From: GCA-2861595 sp035536185
GTDB taxonomy: Bacteria > Actinomycetota > Acidimicrobiia > Acidimicrobiales > GCA-2861595
Direction: 5' to 3'
NCBI GenBank assembly: GCA_035536185.1
Contig: DATLOM010000008.1
Location: forward strand, 1-64,000
DNA: 64,000 nucleotides
Position 1 is the first letter of the stretch; every line of letters begins with the position of its first letter. This document shows positions 26,082-34,166 of the stretch, piece by piece. The notes beneath the pieces are model-generated. The model worked only from the letters and a program-made list of their open reading frames with translations. It made no database searches and was not told where the DNA came from. The translations under genes and the position numbers were made by a program.

Positions 26082-26644
26082 CAGGACTCCTCGTTGCGGA
26101 GATGGGCCAGGCGGACCTGGAGGTGTTGGAGGGCTCGGTGGAGGCGGCTCTTGACGGTGCCCGGCCGGATACCCAGTGCCGCGGCCGTCTCGGACTCCGA
26201 GAACCCGAGGTAGTAGCGGCAGACGACGGCCGCCCGCTGGCGGACGTCCAGCTCGGCCAGGGCGGCGAGCACGGCGGGCTCGGCCGGGGATCTCATGTCG
26301 GTGGTCAGCGGTTCGGCCGGCGGGTGCGGAGCCCGCGTACGGCGGCGGAGGACAGAGGTCGCCCAGTTGAGGGCCACCCGGTACACCCAGCCCGCGGGGT
26401 CGTCGAAGGTGGCGATGCGGTCCCATCGTTGGTAGGCCCGGGCCATGGCCTCGTCGACCGCCTCGGCGGCCAGGTCGCCGTCGTTGAGGGTCAGGGCGAG
26501 GGCTCGCGCCACCCGGTCCCGGGCCTTCCCGTAGAAGTCGACGAAGACCACCGGCTCTGCGCTCAGCTCGGTCTCGGCCACTACGGAGTAGCTCAGGATG
26601 CCGTCCACCTCCCCTACACCTTCGAGGGGCGGTTCAGGTTCCAT
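26081..26644 (-). CDS. ECF-type RNA polymerase sigma factor
   Basis: 187 residues from the ATG at 26644; the longer upstream frame is Arg/Pro-rich and lies inside the neighbouring gene. Region 2: VDFYGKARDRVARALALTL, AVDEAMARAYQRW, DPAGWVYRVALNWATSVLRRR. Region 4: QRAAVVCRYYLGFSESETAAALGIRPGTVKSRLHRAL, read across a normal helix-turn-helix. It belongs to the SigE-like actinobacterial ECF type. Its start overlaps the upstream gene by 11 bases, and its end overlaps the membrane partner. Confidence 0.9.
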   Translation of the reverse strand: MEPEPPLEGVGEVDGILSYSVVAETELSAEPVVFVDFYGKARDRVARALALTLNDGDLAAEAVDEAMARAYQRWDRIATFDDPAGWVYRVALNWATSVLRRRTRAPHPPAEPLTTDMRSPAEPAVLAALAELDVRQRAAVVCRYYLGFSESETAAALGIRPGTVKSRLHRALQHLQVRLAHLRNEES

Positions 26645-28529
26645 CGATGCTCTCGAGGACCCGCCTGGCCCGCTCACTTGTGGGGTCACGGGCGAGGGCC
26701 CGACGGGCGGCCGCCGCCGCTTCAGCGTTCCGGCCGGCCCTGGCGTAGGCCAGGGCCAGGTCGGTCGATGCCGCCGCGCTGCGGGGCGCCAGCCGCTCGG
26801 CCGCCAGCCACGCCCGCTCGGCCTGCCGGCCATTGCCGCTCAACTGCTCGGCGAGCCCGAGGCGCAACAGCACCTCGGCATTACGGGGATCGTCCTCGGC
26901 CAACTTGCCGAGGGCGGCACGAGCGGTTCGCAGATGGGTCGTCGAGCCGCTGCGGCGAGCCCTCTCCAGCAGGAGCCTGCCGCGCTCGCTCCTCACCACC
27001 GGGTCCCGCGGGGAGATGCGCAACGCGGCATCGAGGTGCTTCAACGCCTTGTCGATGCCGCTCGGAGACCCGGTGCCGGACAGGGCGCGGGCGGCCACCA
27101 GCCGGTAGCGCAGGGCGTCAGGCCGTAGCCGGGCGGCCCGTCCGGGTCGCAGCGGAACACCGTCGTTTGGAGTGGCGGCGAGGGTGGCCCGGGCGTGGCG
27201 GTCGGCCACCACGTCGAGACTGCCCGCCACCAGCGCCACCGCAGCCAGAGCACCGGCGGCGACCGGGACCGCCCGCGGAGCACGCAGATGGACCAGTTCT
27301 TCGCCGGCCGTCACCTGGGCGGCCACCACACCCGCGACGAGCCAGACCAGTGGCTCGATCTCGCCGAGCGGGAACAGGAACAGGGACTGTGCGAAGTAGC
27401 CGACCAGCCCGGCAGCCGCGCCGGCCACCCATGGGGAAGCCCGTCCGAGGGCCCGCAGGACCATTTGGGCCGTGAGGGCAATGACGGCGAGGTACGCAAT
27501 CAGGCCGGGGAGCCCGGCGGCGGCGGCGACATCGAGCAGCGAATCATGGGCCCGATCCGGTAGCGGCGATCGCCCGTGCGCCTTCTCGTAGGCGTCGTCG
27601 ACCGAGCGGCCGAAGGCGATCCGGTACCCCTCCGGGCCCACCCCCAGCAACGGGTTGGCGGCCACCACGCGGGCGGCGACCCGCCACTCGTCGAGCCGGC
27701 CGCGGGCGCCACCGTCATCGTCCCCCACCACGTCCGGGACCCGACCGGCCACGCCTGTGGCGAAGGCCAGTCCGGCACAGGCGACCACGGCCATCGCCGC
27801 CGGCAGCCAGATGGCCCGCTTCCGGGCCGCAGGCCGGGCCATCACCGTCCCCACGGCGGCGGCAAGCGCTCCGACCCAAGCGGCTCGTGCCCCGGAGGCC
27901 ACCAGGCCGACGCCGCAGCCGGCGGTGGCCGCGGCGGCGGCGATGCGGGCGCGCCGGCCCCAGGCAGGATCGAGAGCAGCACCCAGGGCCACCGCGCCCA
28001 GCAGCAGGGTGGCGGCGCCGAGATAGGCGGACGAGCCGAAGGGGCCGACCGGCCGGTCGCCGCCCCCGGCCAGATCGAGCGGTTGCCAGCCCAGCACCTC
28101 GGCCGGGGCCCAAGCTCCCACCACGGCGGCGGCGGCCACGGCCGACCCGGCCAGGGTCCTGCCCTCTTCCTCGGCCAGGGAGCTCCCGACGAAGAAGGCA
28201 AGAGCGCAGAGGAGCCACGTGAGGGCGCCCAGATGGCGCTCAGGGGTCCCTATCCAGGCGTACAGCGGGTCGATTCCCCGGGAGGCGGCAACGGCCACCA
28301 CGAGGAGGAATGCGGCCCAGGCCCTGGCGGGGCGACGGACGATGCGCATCCCTCCACCCCAGGTGACCGCTGCCGCGGCGGCGAGCACGCCCGCGGACAC
28401 CGCCATCCACTTGAGGGGCCCGAACGGAGCCAGGCCCCGCGGATCGACGAGCAGCACAGCGAGCGGCAGGAGGCAGACCACCAAGAGCCGCCCCGAGGTC
28501 ACCACGGTTCCGACCATACGACGGTACAT
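26634..28529 (-). CDS. O-antigen ligase (Wzy_C)-like membrane protein with C-terminal TPRs
   Basis: About 631 residues (ATG at 28529 or 28517). The first ~430 residues have roughly ten to twelve membrane helices with the O-antigen ligase signature region: NPLLGVGPEGYRIAFGR and HDSLLDVAAAAGLPG. Residues ~470-631 are Ala/Arg-rich helical repeats of TPR type (AEVLLRLGLAEQLSGNGRQ, AASTDLALAYARAGRNAEAA). It may join glycans or add sugars to proteins at the outer membrane face. No glycan operon is adjacent; the downstream genes are the sigma factor and its partner. Confidence 0.83.
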   Translation of the reverse strand: MYRRMVGTVVTSGRLLVVCLLPLAVLLVDPRGLAPFGPLKWMAVSAGVLAAAAAVTWGGGMRIVRRPARAWAAFLLVVAVAASRGIDPLYAWIGTPERHLGALTWLLCALAFFVGSSLAEEEGRTLAGSAVAAAAVVGAWAPAEVLGWQPLDLAGGGDRPVGPFGSSAYLGAATLLLGAVALGAALDPAWGRRARIAAAAATAGCGVGLVASGARAAWVGALAAAVGTVMARPAARKRAIWLPAAMAVVACAGLAFATGVAGRVPDVVGDDDGGARGRLDEWRVAARVVAANPLLGVGPEGYRIAFGRSVDDAYEKAHGRSPLPDRAHDSLLDVAAAAGLPGLIAYLAVIALTAQMVLRALGRASPWVAGAAAGLVGYFAQSLFLFPLGEIEPLVWLVAGVVAAQVTAGEELVHLRAPRAVPVAAGALAAVALVAGSLDVVADRHARATLAATPNDGVPLRPGRAARLRPDALRYRLVAARALSGTGSPSGIDKALKHLDAALRISPRDPVVRSERGRLLLERARRSGSTTHLRTARAALGKLAEDDPRNAEVLLRLGLAEQLSGNGRQAERAWLAAERLAPRSAAASTDLALAYARAGRNAEAAAAARRALARDPTSERARRVLESIDGT

Positions 28530-28548
28530 TCCTGGCATCGCATCGCGG

Positions 28549-29466
28549 ATGAGCGAGTCGGAGAGCAGGATGCCGGCGGAGGGGCAGTGGGTCCGCGAGA
28601 TCGAGGACGTGGTGCGGGGGGCCGCGGGCGGGATGCTCATCGGGATCCCGTTGCTGTACACGATGGAGGTCTGGTGGATCGGCTCGTACACGGGCCCGGA
28701 ACGCATGCTGGCCGTGCTCCTGTTCACCTTCGTTCCGGTGTTCCTGCTGAACCGCACGTCGGGGTTCCGGTCGTCCAAGGACGTGCGGCTCGTGGATGCC
28801 GCCGTCGACACCGTGGAAGCCGTCGCCCTCGGAATCCTGTGTGTGACCGGCGTGCTCGTCCTGCTGCGCGAGATCACCATGACCACTCCCCTGGCCGAGG
28901 CCGCGGGAAAGGTGGTCTACGAGGCGCTCCCCTTCTCCCTCGGCGTGAGCCTGGCCCGGCACTTCCTGGAGCGTTCGCGAGACGAGGGTGACGAGAGTAA
29001 CGAGGGTGACGAGAGTGACGAGGGTGATGGCGAGGAGGCCAATGCCGAAGGCGCGCCCGACACCGGGCTCAACGCCACGATGAGCGACGTGGGCGCCACC
29101 GTGATCGGGTCGGTGTTCATCGCCTTCAACATCGCGCCCACCGACGAGATCCCGATGCTGGCCGCAGCCACCTCACCGTCGTGGCTGCTGGCCATCCTGG
29201 CCGCGTCACTTCTGATCTCCTACTGCATCGTCTTCGAGGCAGGGTTCTCGAGCCAGGCCAAGCGGCGGCACCAGCAGGGGTGGTTCCAACGGCCCCTGAC
29301 CGAGACGGTGGTCTGTTACCTGGTGTCGCTGATCAGTGCCGGCTTCATGCTCTGGATATTCCAGAACCTCCGCCTGGACGCGCCCTGGTCGTTGACTGTC
29401 AGCCACGTGGTGATCCTGGGCCTGCCAGCGGCCGTCGGTGGCGCGGCCGGGCGGCTGGCGGTATGA
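28549..29466 (+). CDS. TIGR02587-like integral membrane protein
   Basis: 305 residues, about seven to eight membrane helices in two halves. A very acidic linker in the middle (~145-165, DEGDESNEGDESDEGD-like) is made of tandem short repeats. Recognised as the TIGR02587/DUF2391 family by GGMLIGIPLLYTMEVWW and by its partner gene. Function unknown. Start ATG at 28549, only 19 bases from the divergent O-antigen ligase gene. Its stop overlaps the next ATG (ATGA). Confidence 0.85.
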   Translation: MSESESRMPAEGQWVREIEDVVRGAAGGMLIGIPLLYTMEVWWIGSYTGPERMLAVLLFTFVPVFLLNRTSGFRSSKDVRLVDAAVDTVEAVALGILCVTGVLVLLREITMTTPLAEAAGKVVYEALPFSLGVSLARHFLERSRDEGDESNEGDESDEGDGEEANAEGAPDTGLNATMSDVGATVIGSVFIAFNIAPTDEIPMLAAATSPSWLLAILAASLLISYCIVFEAGFSSQAKRRHQQGWFQRPLTETVVCYLVSLISAGFMLWIFQNLRLDAPWSLTVSHVVILGLPAAVGGAAGRLAV

Positions 29467-29858
29467 GCGAGCGCCAGAGCCGTCCTCGTCGCTCGACGGC
29501 CGAATGGGTGACGTTCGCCATCGCCTGTGCGGTGCTGGCATTGGTGATCGGCGCCATCGCCTCGCTCAGGATCGGCGGCAAGCCGAATCCCCCGGTTTTC
29601 AGCGTCAGCTCGACCCCGGCCCGGGAGCAGGACGGCCGCTTCCACGTACGGGCGGTGGTGGAGAACACGGGCGACGAGACGGCGGAGAACGTTCAGGTGG
29701 TGGCCGAGCTCCAGACGGGAACGGAGGCGCCGGTGGAGGCGGAACAGGTGATCGACTTCCTGTCCGGCGGAGATCAGGGGGAAGTCGAGTTCGTCTTTGC
29801 CGACGATCCTTCCTCAGGTGAGCTCGAGATAGAGGTACGCGGCTTCACGCCCCGGTAG
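29463..29858 (+). CDS. TIGR02588-like membrane-anchored protein
   Basis: 131 residues. One N-terminal membrane helix (~14-34, WVTFAIACAVLALVIGAI), then an extracytoplasmic beta-rich domain (FHVRAVVENTGDETAENVQ, FVFADDPSSGELEIEVRGF) like a CARDB/Ig-type fold. This family is usually found next to TIGR02587, as here. Its last 14 bases overlap the end of the convergent carrier-protein gene. Confidence 0.85.
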   Translation: MSERQSRPRRSTAEWVTFAIACAVLALVIGAIASLRIGGKPNPPVFSVSSTPAREQDGRFHVRAVVENTGDETAENVQVVAELQTGTEAPVEAEQVIDFLSGGDQGEVEFVFADDPSSGELEIEVRGFTPR

Positions 29859-30102
29859 GTCCCTCCGAGGACAACCTCGAGCGCACCAGCTCGGCCATGT
29901 CGCCCACCGTTCGCAGGTCCTTCATGTCCTCCTGGCCGAACATGACGTCGAAGTGCTCCTGCAGCTCGATGGCCATCTCCACCAGACGGAAGCTGTCGGA
30001 CACGAGATCGGTGAGAACGGCATCGAGGTTCACCCGGCCTTCGGGGACCTCGAGCACCTCGGCCATCCTCAGGCGGATCGCCTCCAGGGTCACCGGGCTC
30101 AA
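29845..30102 (-). CDS. Acyl carrier protein (carrier 1 of the biosynthetic operon)
   Basis: 85 residues. Carrier-protein helix II begins at DLVSDSFRLVEMAIELQ, where Ser in DSF is the expected phosphopantetheine site; the flanking EVPEGRVNLDAVLTD and DLRTVGDMAELVRSRL match ACP helices I and IV. The TTG at 30102 is preferred: it has AAAGGAG five bases upstream and overlaps the previous stop (TTGA). A GTG nine bases on is the alternative. Last gene of the nine-gene operon. Confidence 0.87.
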   Translation of the reverse strand: MSPVTLEAIRLRMAEVLEVPEGRVNLDAVLTDLVSDSFRLVEMAIELQEHFDVMFGQEDMKDLRTVGDMAELVRSRLSSEGPTGA

Positions 30103-30671
30103 GCTTGCTCCTTTCTGTTGGGATCGGTGAGAAAGGCGAAGCGCTCCTCGTACTCGGCCAAGGCCTCGGCGTACACCTCGCGGTCGGCTTCCCGGTAGCG
30201 CTTCAGGGTGGCGTCCACGTGCTCCTTGCCGAACCGGGTCTCGAAGCCGCCCAGCGCGTCGCGCACCCACTGAACGTGCCAGCGCTCGTCCTCCATGATG
30301 CGGTCGATGGTCTCCTTCACCTCGGGTTGGAGCCCGGTGGCGGCCAGGTGCTTGGCGTACTGGTTGATGACCCGCCGCTCGAACACGAGGGTGATGGCCA
30401 GCACCTCCATCATGTTCACGGGCAGGCCGACGGCTTCGAGATATCGGTCCTGGTAGGCATCGGCCAGCTTCAGGGGCCGGGCGCCCAGACGGTCTATGCA
30501 GTCTGTCCAGTACCAGGCGTGCTGGGCTTCGTCGGCGAAGTGCTTCGACAGGTCGTGCTGGATGGGGCTGGGCTTGAGGGCGCGGGCGAGGCGCCCGAAG
30601 AAGAGGGAGCCGTTGATCTCCGAGGACCGGTAGAAGCTGAGGACGAACAGCTCGTCCTCAGACAGCGGCAC
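30099..30671 (-). CDS. Ferritin-like di-iron protein
   Basis: 190 residues, GTG start overlapping the PPTase gene. Four-helix di-iron ligand set: E19, E48xxH51 (DEAQH), E99 (FERR) and E129xxH132 (EDERWH). The E-ExxH-E-ExxH order and spacings are those of the ferritin-like oxygenase/rubrerythrin superfamily. The spacings are also close to those of aldehyde-deformylating oxygenase, but that alone is not diagnostic. In this operon it is a likely oxidative tailoring enzyme acting on a carrier-bound or released product. Confidence 0.82.
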   Translation of the reverse strand: MPLSEDELFVLSFYRSSEINGSLFFGRLARALKPSPIQHDLSKHFADEAQHAWYWTDCIDRLGARPLKLADAYQDRYLEAVGLPVNMMEVLAITLVFERRVINQYAKHLAATGLQPEVKETIDRIMEDERWHVQWVRDALGGFETRFGKEHVDATLKRYREADREVYAEALAEYEERFAFLTDPNRKEQA

Positions 30672-31053
30672 GATTGCTCCCGGCGGCCAGGCAGGCGGCG
30701 ACGGCCAGCACCCCGCCGTCGAGGTCGAGGCTGACGTAGCGGATCTGCTCACCGCGAGGGCCCCTGGCGCAACCGGAGGCGCCTGCGGGATCGGAGATCT
30801 CGTATGCGAGCAGGGTGGCGTCCGCGTTGTCGGGCGTGGCCTTGAACAGCGCCTCCTTCACCGTCCAGAGTCGTAGCAGGCCCCGGGCGTCGGTGGCGTG
30901 GGCCTGCTCAGGAGGGCGGAGAAAGAACCTGGAGGTCCGGAGGTCGACGTCCTTCCTCCATGGCTCGTAGTCGATGCCGATGCCGGCCAGGTCGCCGTCG
31001 GATCGCAGGAGCTCGGCGGCGATGGCCTCACCAGCCCGGTCAAGCGTCGACAA
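30658..31053 (-). CDS. Minimal 4'-phosphopantetheinyl transferase
   Basis: 131 residues. It transfers the phosphopantetheine arm from CoA to carrier-protein serine. Metal and CoA motifs: G-I-D28-Y-E30 and W-T-V-K-E67-A-L-F-K-A. The sequence resembles the C-terminal half of Sfp-type enzymes but has the length of AcpS, with the N-terminal half absent. The TTG start is well supported by GGAGG four bases upstream and overlaps the SDR gene by 14 bases. It probably serves the two carrier proteins of the operon. Confidence 0.85.
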   Translation of the reverse strand: MSTLDRAGEAIAAELLRSDGDLAGIGIDYEPWRKDVDLRTSRFFLRPPEQAHATDARGLLRLWTVKEALFKATPDNADATLLAYEISDPAGASGCARGPRGEQIRYVSLDLDGGVLAVAACLAAGSNRAAV

Positions 31054-32170
31054 GTCTCCTCCCCCAGCGGCTGGCCACCAGCTGCGCGCAGGTGGCGGCC
31101 ACGAGTTTGGTGGGGTCCGGGGCGCGGTAGTCGCCGAGGGCGGACCGGAGGCGGCTGTTGTCCAGTTCCTTGGCTACGTACAGCTGCCGGGCGAAGGGCA
31201 TGACGTTGGCCAGGGCCTGGGTCACCAGGCTGCCGGCAAAGGAGCTGACCCCGTCCACGAGCAGCTCGAAAGACTCCTGGTCGGCCAGCAGTGGCCGCAG
31301 AATGCGCTTCTTGGCGAACTCCTCGACGGCGGCGAACTCGGCCGAGGCGACGTCGAGCAGCTGGTCGAGGGTCAGCGACTCGCTGCGGTCGTGGGCCACG
31401 TGATAGATCCCGCCGGCCGGTCCTGGCTCCATTAGCTGGGCAACGGCGTCGGTTACGAAGGCCCCGGTCACGAAGTAGAGAGGCGTGTCACCCTGGCCGG
31501 GGATCAGCGAGAGCAGCCCGTAGAACCACAGCTTCAGGGTCTCGTGGAAGGCGTTGTACTGGGTGACCGCACCCGAGTCGTCGTCGGCGACCACCGTGGC
31601 CACCCGCAGCAGGCGCCACGGCACGTCGTCAGACTGGGCCACGAGCCGCTCGGCCTCCCACTTCGACCACTCGTAGGCGTTGGCGAACCCGGCGGAGTCG
31701 TCGTACCGCTCTTCGGCGATGGGGCCGGGGCGGAGGCCGGTGGAGTACACCGTGCTGAGCTGGCCGAACGACTCCAGGGACGGGCAGGAGCGGGCCAGCT
31801 CCAAGGCGTGGCGGGTGCCCTCGACGTTCACCCGGCGGGCCGTCTCGGGCTCCACGTTGAACCGGGTGACGGCGGCGCCGTGGACCATGTGGGTGATGTG
31901 CCGGCGGCAGGGCTCGTCGACGGTGCTGAAAGGGTCTTCTGCGTCGAGGTCGACGGCAACGAAGCTCATCTGACCCGGAGTGATCGAGCTGCCGCCCGTC
32001 GGGACTCGTGCCGGCTCCACCTCGGCGCCGAGCTCCCGTTCCAGGCGCCGGCGCCGGTCGAGGCCCCGCACGGCCAAGAGGACGTCGCGACCGTCGCCCA
32101 GGTAGCGCCGGGCCAGCCGCCGGGCCAGATAGCCGCTGGCTCCGGTGATGAAGACGAGGGGCTCGGTCAC
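31040..32170 (-). CDS. Thioester-reductase-like extended SDR
   Basis: 376 residues, GTG start. Rossmann motif FITGASGYLARRL at the N-terminus, THMVHGAAVTRFNVEPE, and the YxxxK pair in NAYEWSKWEAERL. The C-terminal ~120 residues are helical (SAEFAAVEEFAKKRIL), as in thioester-reductase (NAD_binding_4) and related families. These release carrier-bound acids as aldehydes or alcohols, or reduce keto groups. In this operon, reductive release of an acyl or aminoacyl thioester is the most likely reaction, by inference. Confidence 0.82.
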   Translation of the reverse strand: MTEPLVFITGASGYLARRLARRYLGDGRDVLLAVRGLDRRRRLERELGAEVEPARVPTGGSSITPGQMSFVAVDLDAEDPFSTVDEPCRRHITHMVHGAAVTRFNVEPETARRVNVEGTRHALELARSCPSLESFGQLSTVYSTGLRPGPIAEERYDDSAGFANAYEWSKWEAERLVAQSDDVPWRLLRVATVVADDDSGAVTQYNAFHETLKLWFYGLLSLIPGQGDTPLYFVTGAFVTDAVAQLMEPGPAGGIYHVAHDRSESLTLDQLLDVASAEFAAVEEFAKKRILRPLLADQESFELLVDGVSSFAGSLVTQALANVMPFARQLYVAKELDNSRLRSALGDYRAPDPTKLVAATCAQLVASRWGRRLVDA

Positions 32171-33027
32171 TCCCCCACCGCCGGCCATCTCGAATCGTCG
32201 GGGCCGAACTGGTGGACAAAGGCGGCCAGCCATCGTTCGAGGCCAAAGGCGATGCAGGCGGTATGGACCGGCGCGGCTTCGCGCTGGATCTCGAAGGCCC
32301 GGCCGAAGTGGTCGTGGTGGAGGTTCCTGGAGGCGATGGCGAGGCGGTCCTCGAAGAGGAGCTCGTGCTTGGTGGGGTCGATCCTCTGCATGAGGTACTG
32401 CGGGTTGCGCGAGGGCTTGAAGAACGGGTCGGTGGCCATCGTCCACCCGAGGGGGAGGCCCAGCTCCTCGACCAGAGCGTCCACCGCGGCCGTGGCCTCG
32501 TCGAGGAAGACCCGGGCCTCGGCGGCGGTGCCCATGATCACGATCTCGCGCATGGTGAAGCTCCACTGGCGCTCCAGCGGGCGGTAGTGCTCCTCCCGCC
32601 GGAAGCAGGTGGCCCTGGTGGTGAACCAGCGGGGGCCGGTGAAGACCTGGCCGCGGTAGTGGGCGTAGAGGTGGTAGCAGGCGGCCGGGGTGAGGACTTC
32701 CGTCACCGGCGCCAGCTCGGTCAGTCGTAGAGATCCGTCAGCGCCCACCGGGTCGCCGGCGGTGAAGGTCTCCAGGTTGGCCTCTTCGGTGCCGAGGCAG
32801 GCGGCGAAGGTGGCGAGGTGGGGGAAGGAGCGGAAGTAGTCGATGCGCTCCAGCTCGGCGGCGGCGATGAGCGGGGGGAACCTGAGCTCCTCGGCTCCCC
32901 ACGACCCGGACATGCTCACGAAGCGGCGGTCCAGGCGGTCGGCCAGATCCAGCAGCGGCCCCGACAGGGTGGCCTGGCCACTGAGCCGCCAGGTGAGGCC
33001 GGCCGCCTCGATGGCGGTGGGGGTCAT
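32167..33027 (-). CDS. Amino acid:[carrier protein] ligase, class II aaRS-like
   Basis: 286 residues: a SerRS-type catalytic core with no tRNA-binding arm. The known Bradyrhizobium enzymes of this type adenylate Gly or Ala and load it on a carrier protein, using a Zn site of Cys, Glu, Cys. Here C117 (AACYHLYAH), E161 (TMREIVIMG) and C258 (HTACIAFGLERW) match in order and spacing. Motif 2 is TCFRREEHY and motif 3 is FGLERW. The adjacent carrier gene overlaps the start by four bases. Amino-acid specificity cannot be read from the sequence. Confidence 0.9.
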   Translation of the reverse strand: MTPTAIEAAGLTWRLSGQATLSGPLLDLADRLDRRFVSMSGSWGAEELRFPPLIAAAELERIDYFRSFPHLATFAACLGTEEANLETFTAGDPVGADGSLRLTELAPVTEVLTPAACYHLYAHYRGQVFTGPRWFTTRATCFRREEHYRPLERQWSFTMREIVIMGTAAEARVFLDEATAAVDALVEELGLPLGWTMATDPFFKPSRNPQYLMQRIDPTKHELLFEDRLAIASRNLHHDHFGRAFEIQREAAPVHTACIAFGLERWLAAFVHQFGPDDSRWPAVGE

Positions 33028-33302
33028 GGCGCCGGCGCTGACGGAGAGGACGGGGAGAGGAAGGTGGCGTAGATGGTGTCGATGTCCCGGAAGACGCCGG
33101 GCCGGAGGGAGGCCGGATCGAGTGGGGCGTTGCGCATCTCCTCGACGAACAGGAGAAGGTCCGTCACCTGAAGCGAGGTGAGGTGCCCCGATGCGATCAG
33201 CGGGGTGGTGTCGGCGAAGTCCTCGCCCGGCGGGGCCGGTGAGTGCTCTATGACCCAACGCCGGAGCGCCCGGCGGGCCTCGTCCTCGGACAGGAGGGTC
33301 AC
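33024..33302 (-). CDS. Carrier protein, partner of the amino acid ligase (carrier 2)
   Basis: 92 residues, GTG start overlapping the AurF-like gene. Carrier fold: DTTPLIASGHLTSLQVTDLL with Ser43 (T-S-L) as the expected phosphopantetheine site, followed by LLFVEEM and FRDIDTIYATF. The DSL triad is TSL. This resembles the dedicated small carriers that accompany amino acid:[carrier protein] ligases. The Pro/Ser-rich tail is probably disordered. Confidence 0.85.
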   Translation of the reverse strand: MTLLSEDEARRALRRWVIEHSPAPPGEDFADTTPLIASGHLTSLQVTDLLLFVEEMRNAPLDPASLRPGVFRDIDTIYATFLSPSSPSAPAP

Positions 33303-34162
33303 GCCTCCGCCTCCTCCTCGAGCACGCCGGCGGTGGTGAGAAAGCGGAGGCACGCCCGGCTCAGAGTCTCTCGATGGGCGCGTGCCACAGGGTGGGCCCA
33401 TGCCTCGCGCGCCGGGCCGTAGGGGTCGGCGAAGGCGGTGTCGCGGTACACCTCCGGGTTGTAGTACTCCCGCCAGGTCGCGTCCAGGTAGCCGGTGAGA
33501 TACGAGCGCATGCCGGCCACGGTCTCCGCCGTCCAGGAGGGCGAGTGGCGCTGCCACAGGTGCTCGACGATGCGCCGGCCGAACACGAGGTGGCGGGTCT
33601 CCTCGGCGTGGTGGTTGGCGTTTATCCGACGGGCCAGTGGATCCAACCGCTCGTCCCGGCCCATGACCACGTTGTAGCGGTCCACGATCTCCTCAAAGAT
33701 GGCGACCTTGGCGAAGAACAGTAGATCCTCCTCGCCTTCGGCGTACTCCCGTGGGAACACCACCTTCCGGTCCGGGTAGATCTTGCCGGCGTAGCGCAGG
33801 CAGAAGGTGGCGAACCAGACGCTGTGCTTGTTCTCCTCGTCCAGGAAGTGGTGCAGGTACTCTGATACCTCCTCCAGCCCAGGGCGGTAGAGGCGACGGG
33901 CCAACCCCTCGATGAGCGCCTTCTCGCCGTGGATGTTGAGGCTGAAGAAGTTCACAGCCTCCCAGAAGCCGAGCAGCCGCTGCCTCTCCTCGGTCAGCTC
34001 GTCCCACAGTGGCGTTCCGAAGATCGAGATGAGCTCGGGGCTCATGAACCACTGCGACCGGTCGAGCGACTCCGGCCAGGAGATGGCCTCGTAGGGGTTC
34101 TGGTAGCTCCTCCGCGAGGATGCCGACAGCCTGGCCGCCGTAACCGCCACGTCCTCGCTCAC
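33299..34162 (-). CDS. AurF-like di-iron N-oxygenase
   Basis: 287 residues, GTG start. AurF oxidises an arylamine to nitroarene with a non-haem di-iron centre. The seven AurF ligands have counterparts here in order: E80, E110xxH113 (DEENKH), E157, and H184-x3-E188-x2-H191 (NHHAEETRH), with exact spacing in the last group. Amine oxidation to hydroxylamine, nitroso or nitro is therefore plausible. Its natural substrate here may be the carrier-bound amino acid, which is inference. Confidence 0.85.
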   Translation of the reverse strand: MSEDVAVTAARLSASSRRSYQNPYEAISWPESLDRSQWFMSPELISIFGTPLWDELTEERQRLLGFWEAVNFFSLNIHGEKALIEGLARRLYRPGLEEVSEYLHHFLDEENKHSVWFATFCLRYAGKIYPDRKVVFPREYAEGEEDLLFFAKVAIFEEIVDRYNVVMGRDERLDPLARRINANHHAEETRHLVFGRRIVEHLWQRHSPSWTAETVAGMRSYLTGYLDATWREYYNPEVYRDTAFADPYGPAREAWAHPVARAHRETLSRACLRFLTTAGVLEEEAEA

Positions 34163-34166
34163 GCCC

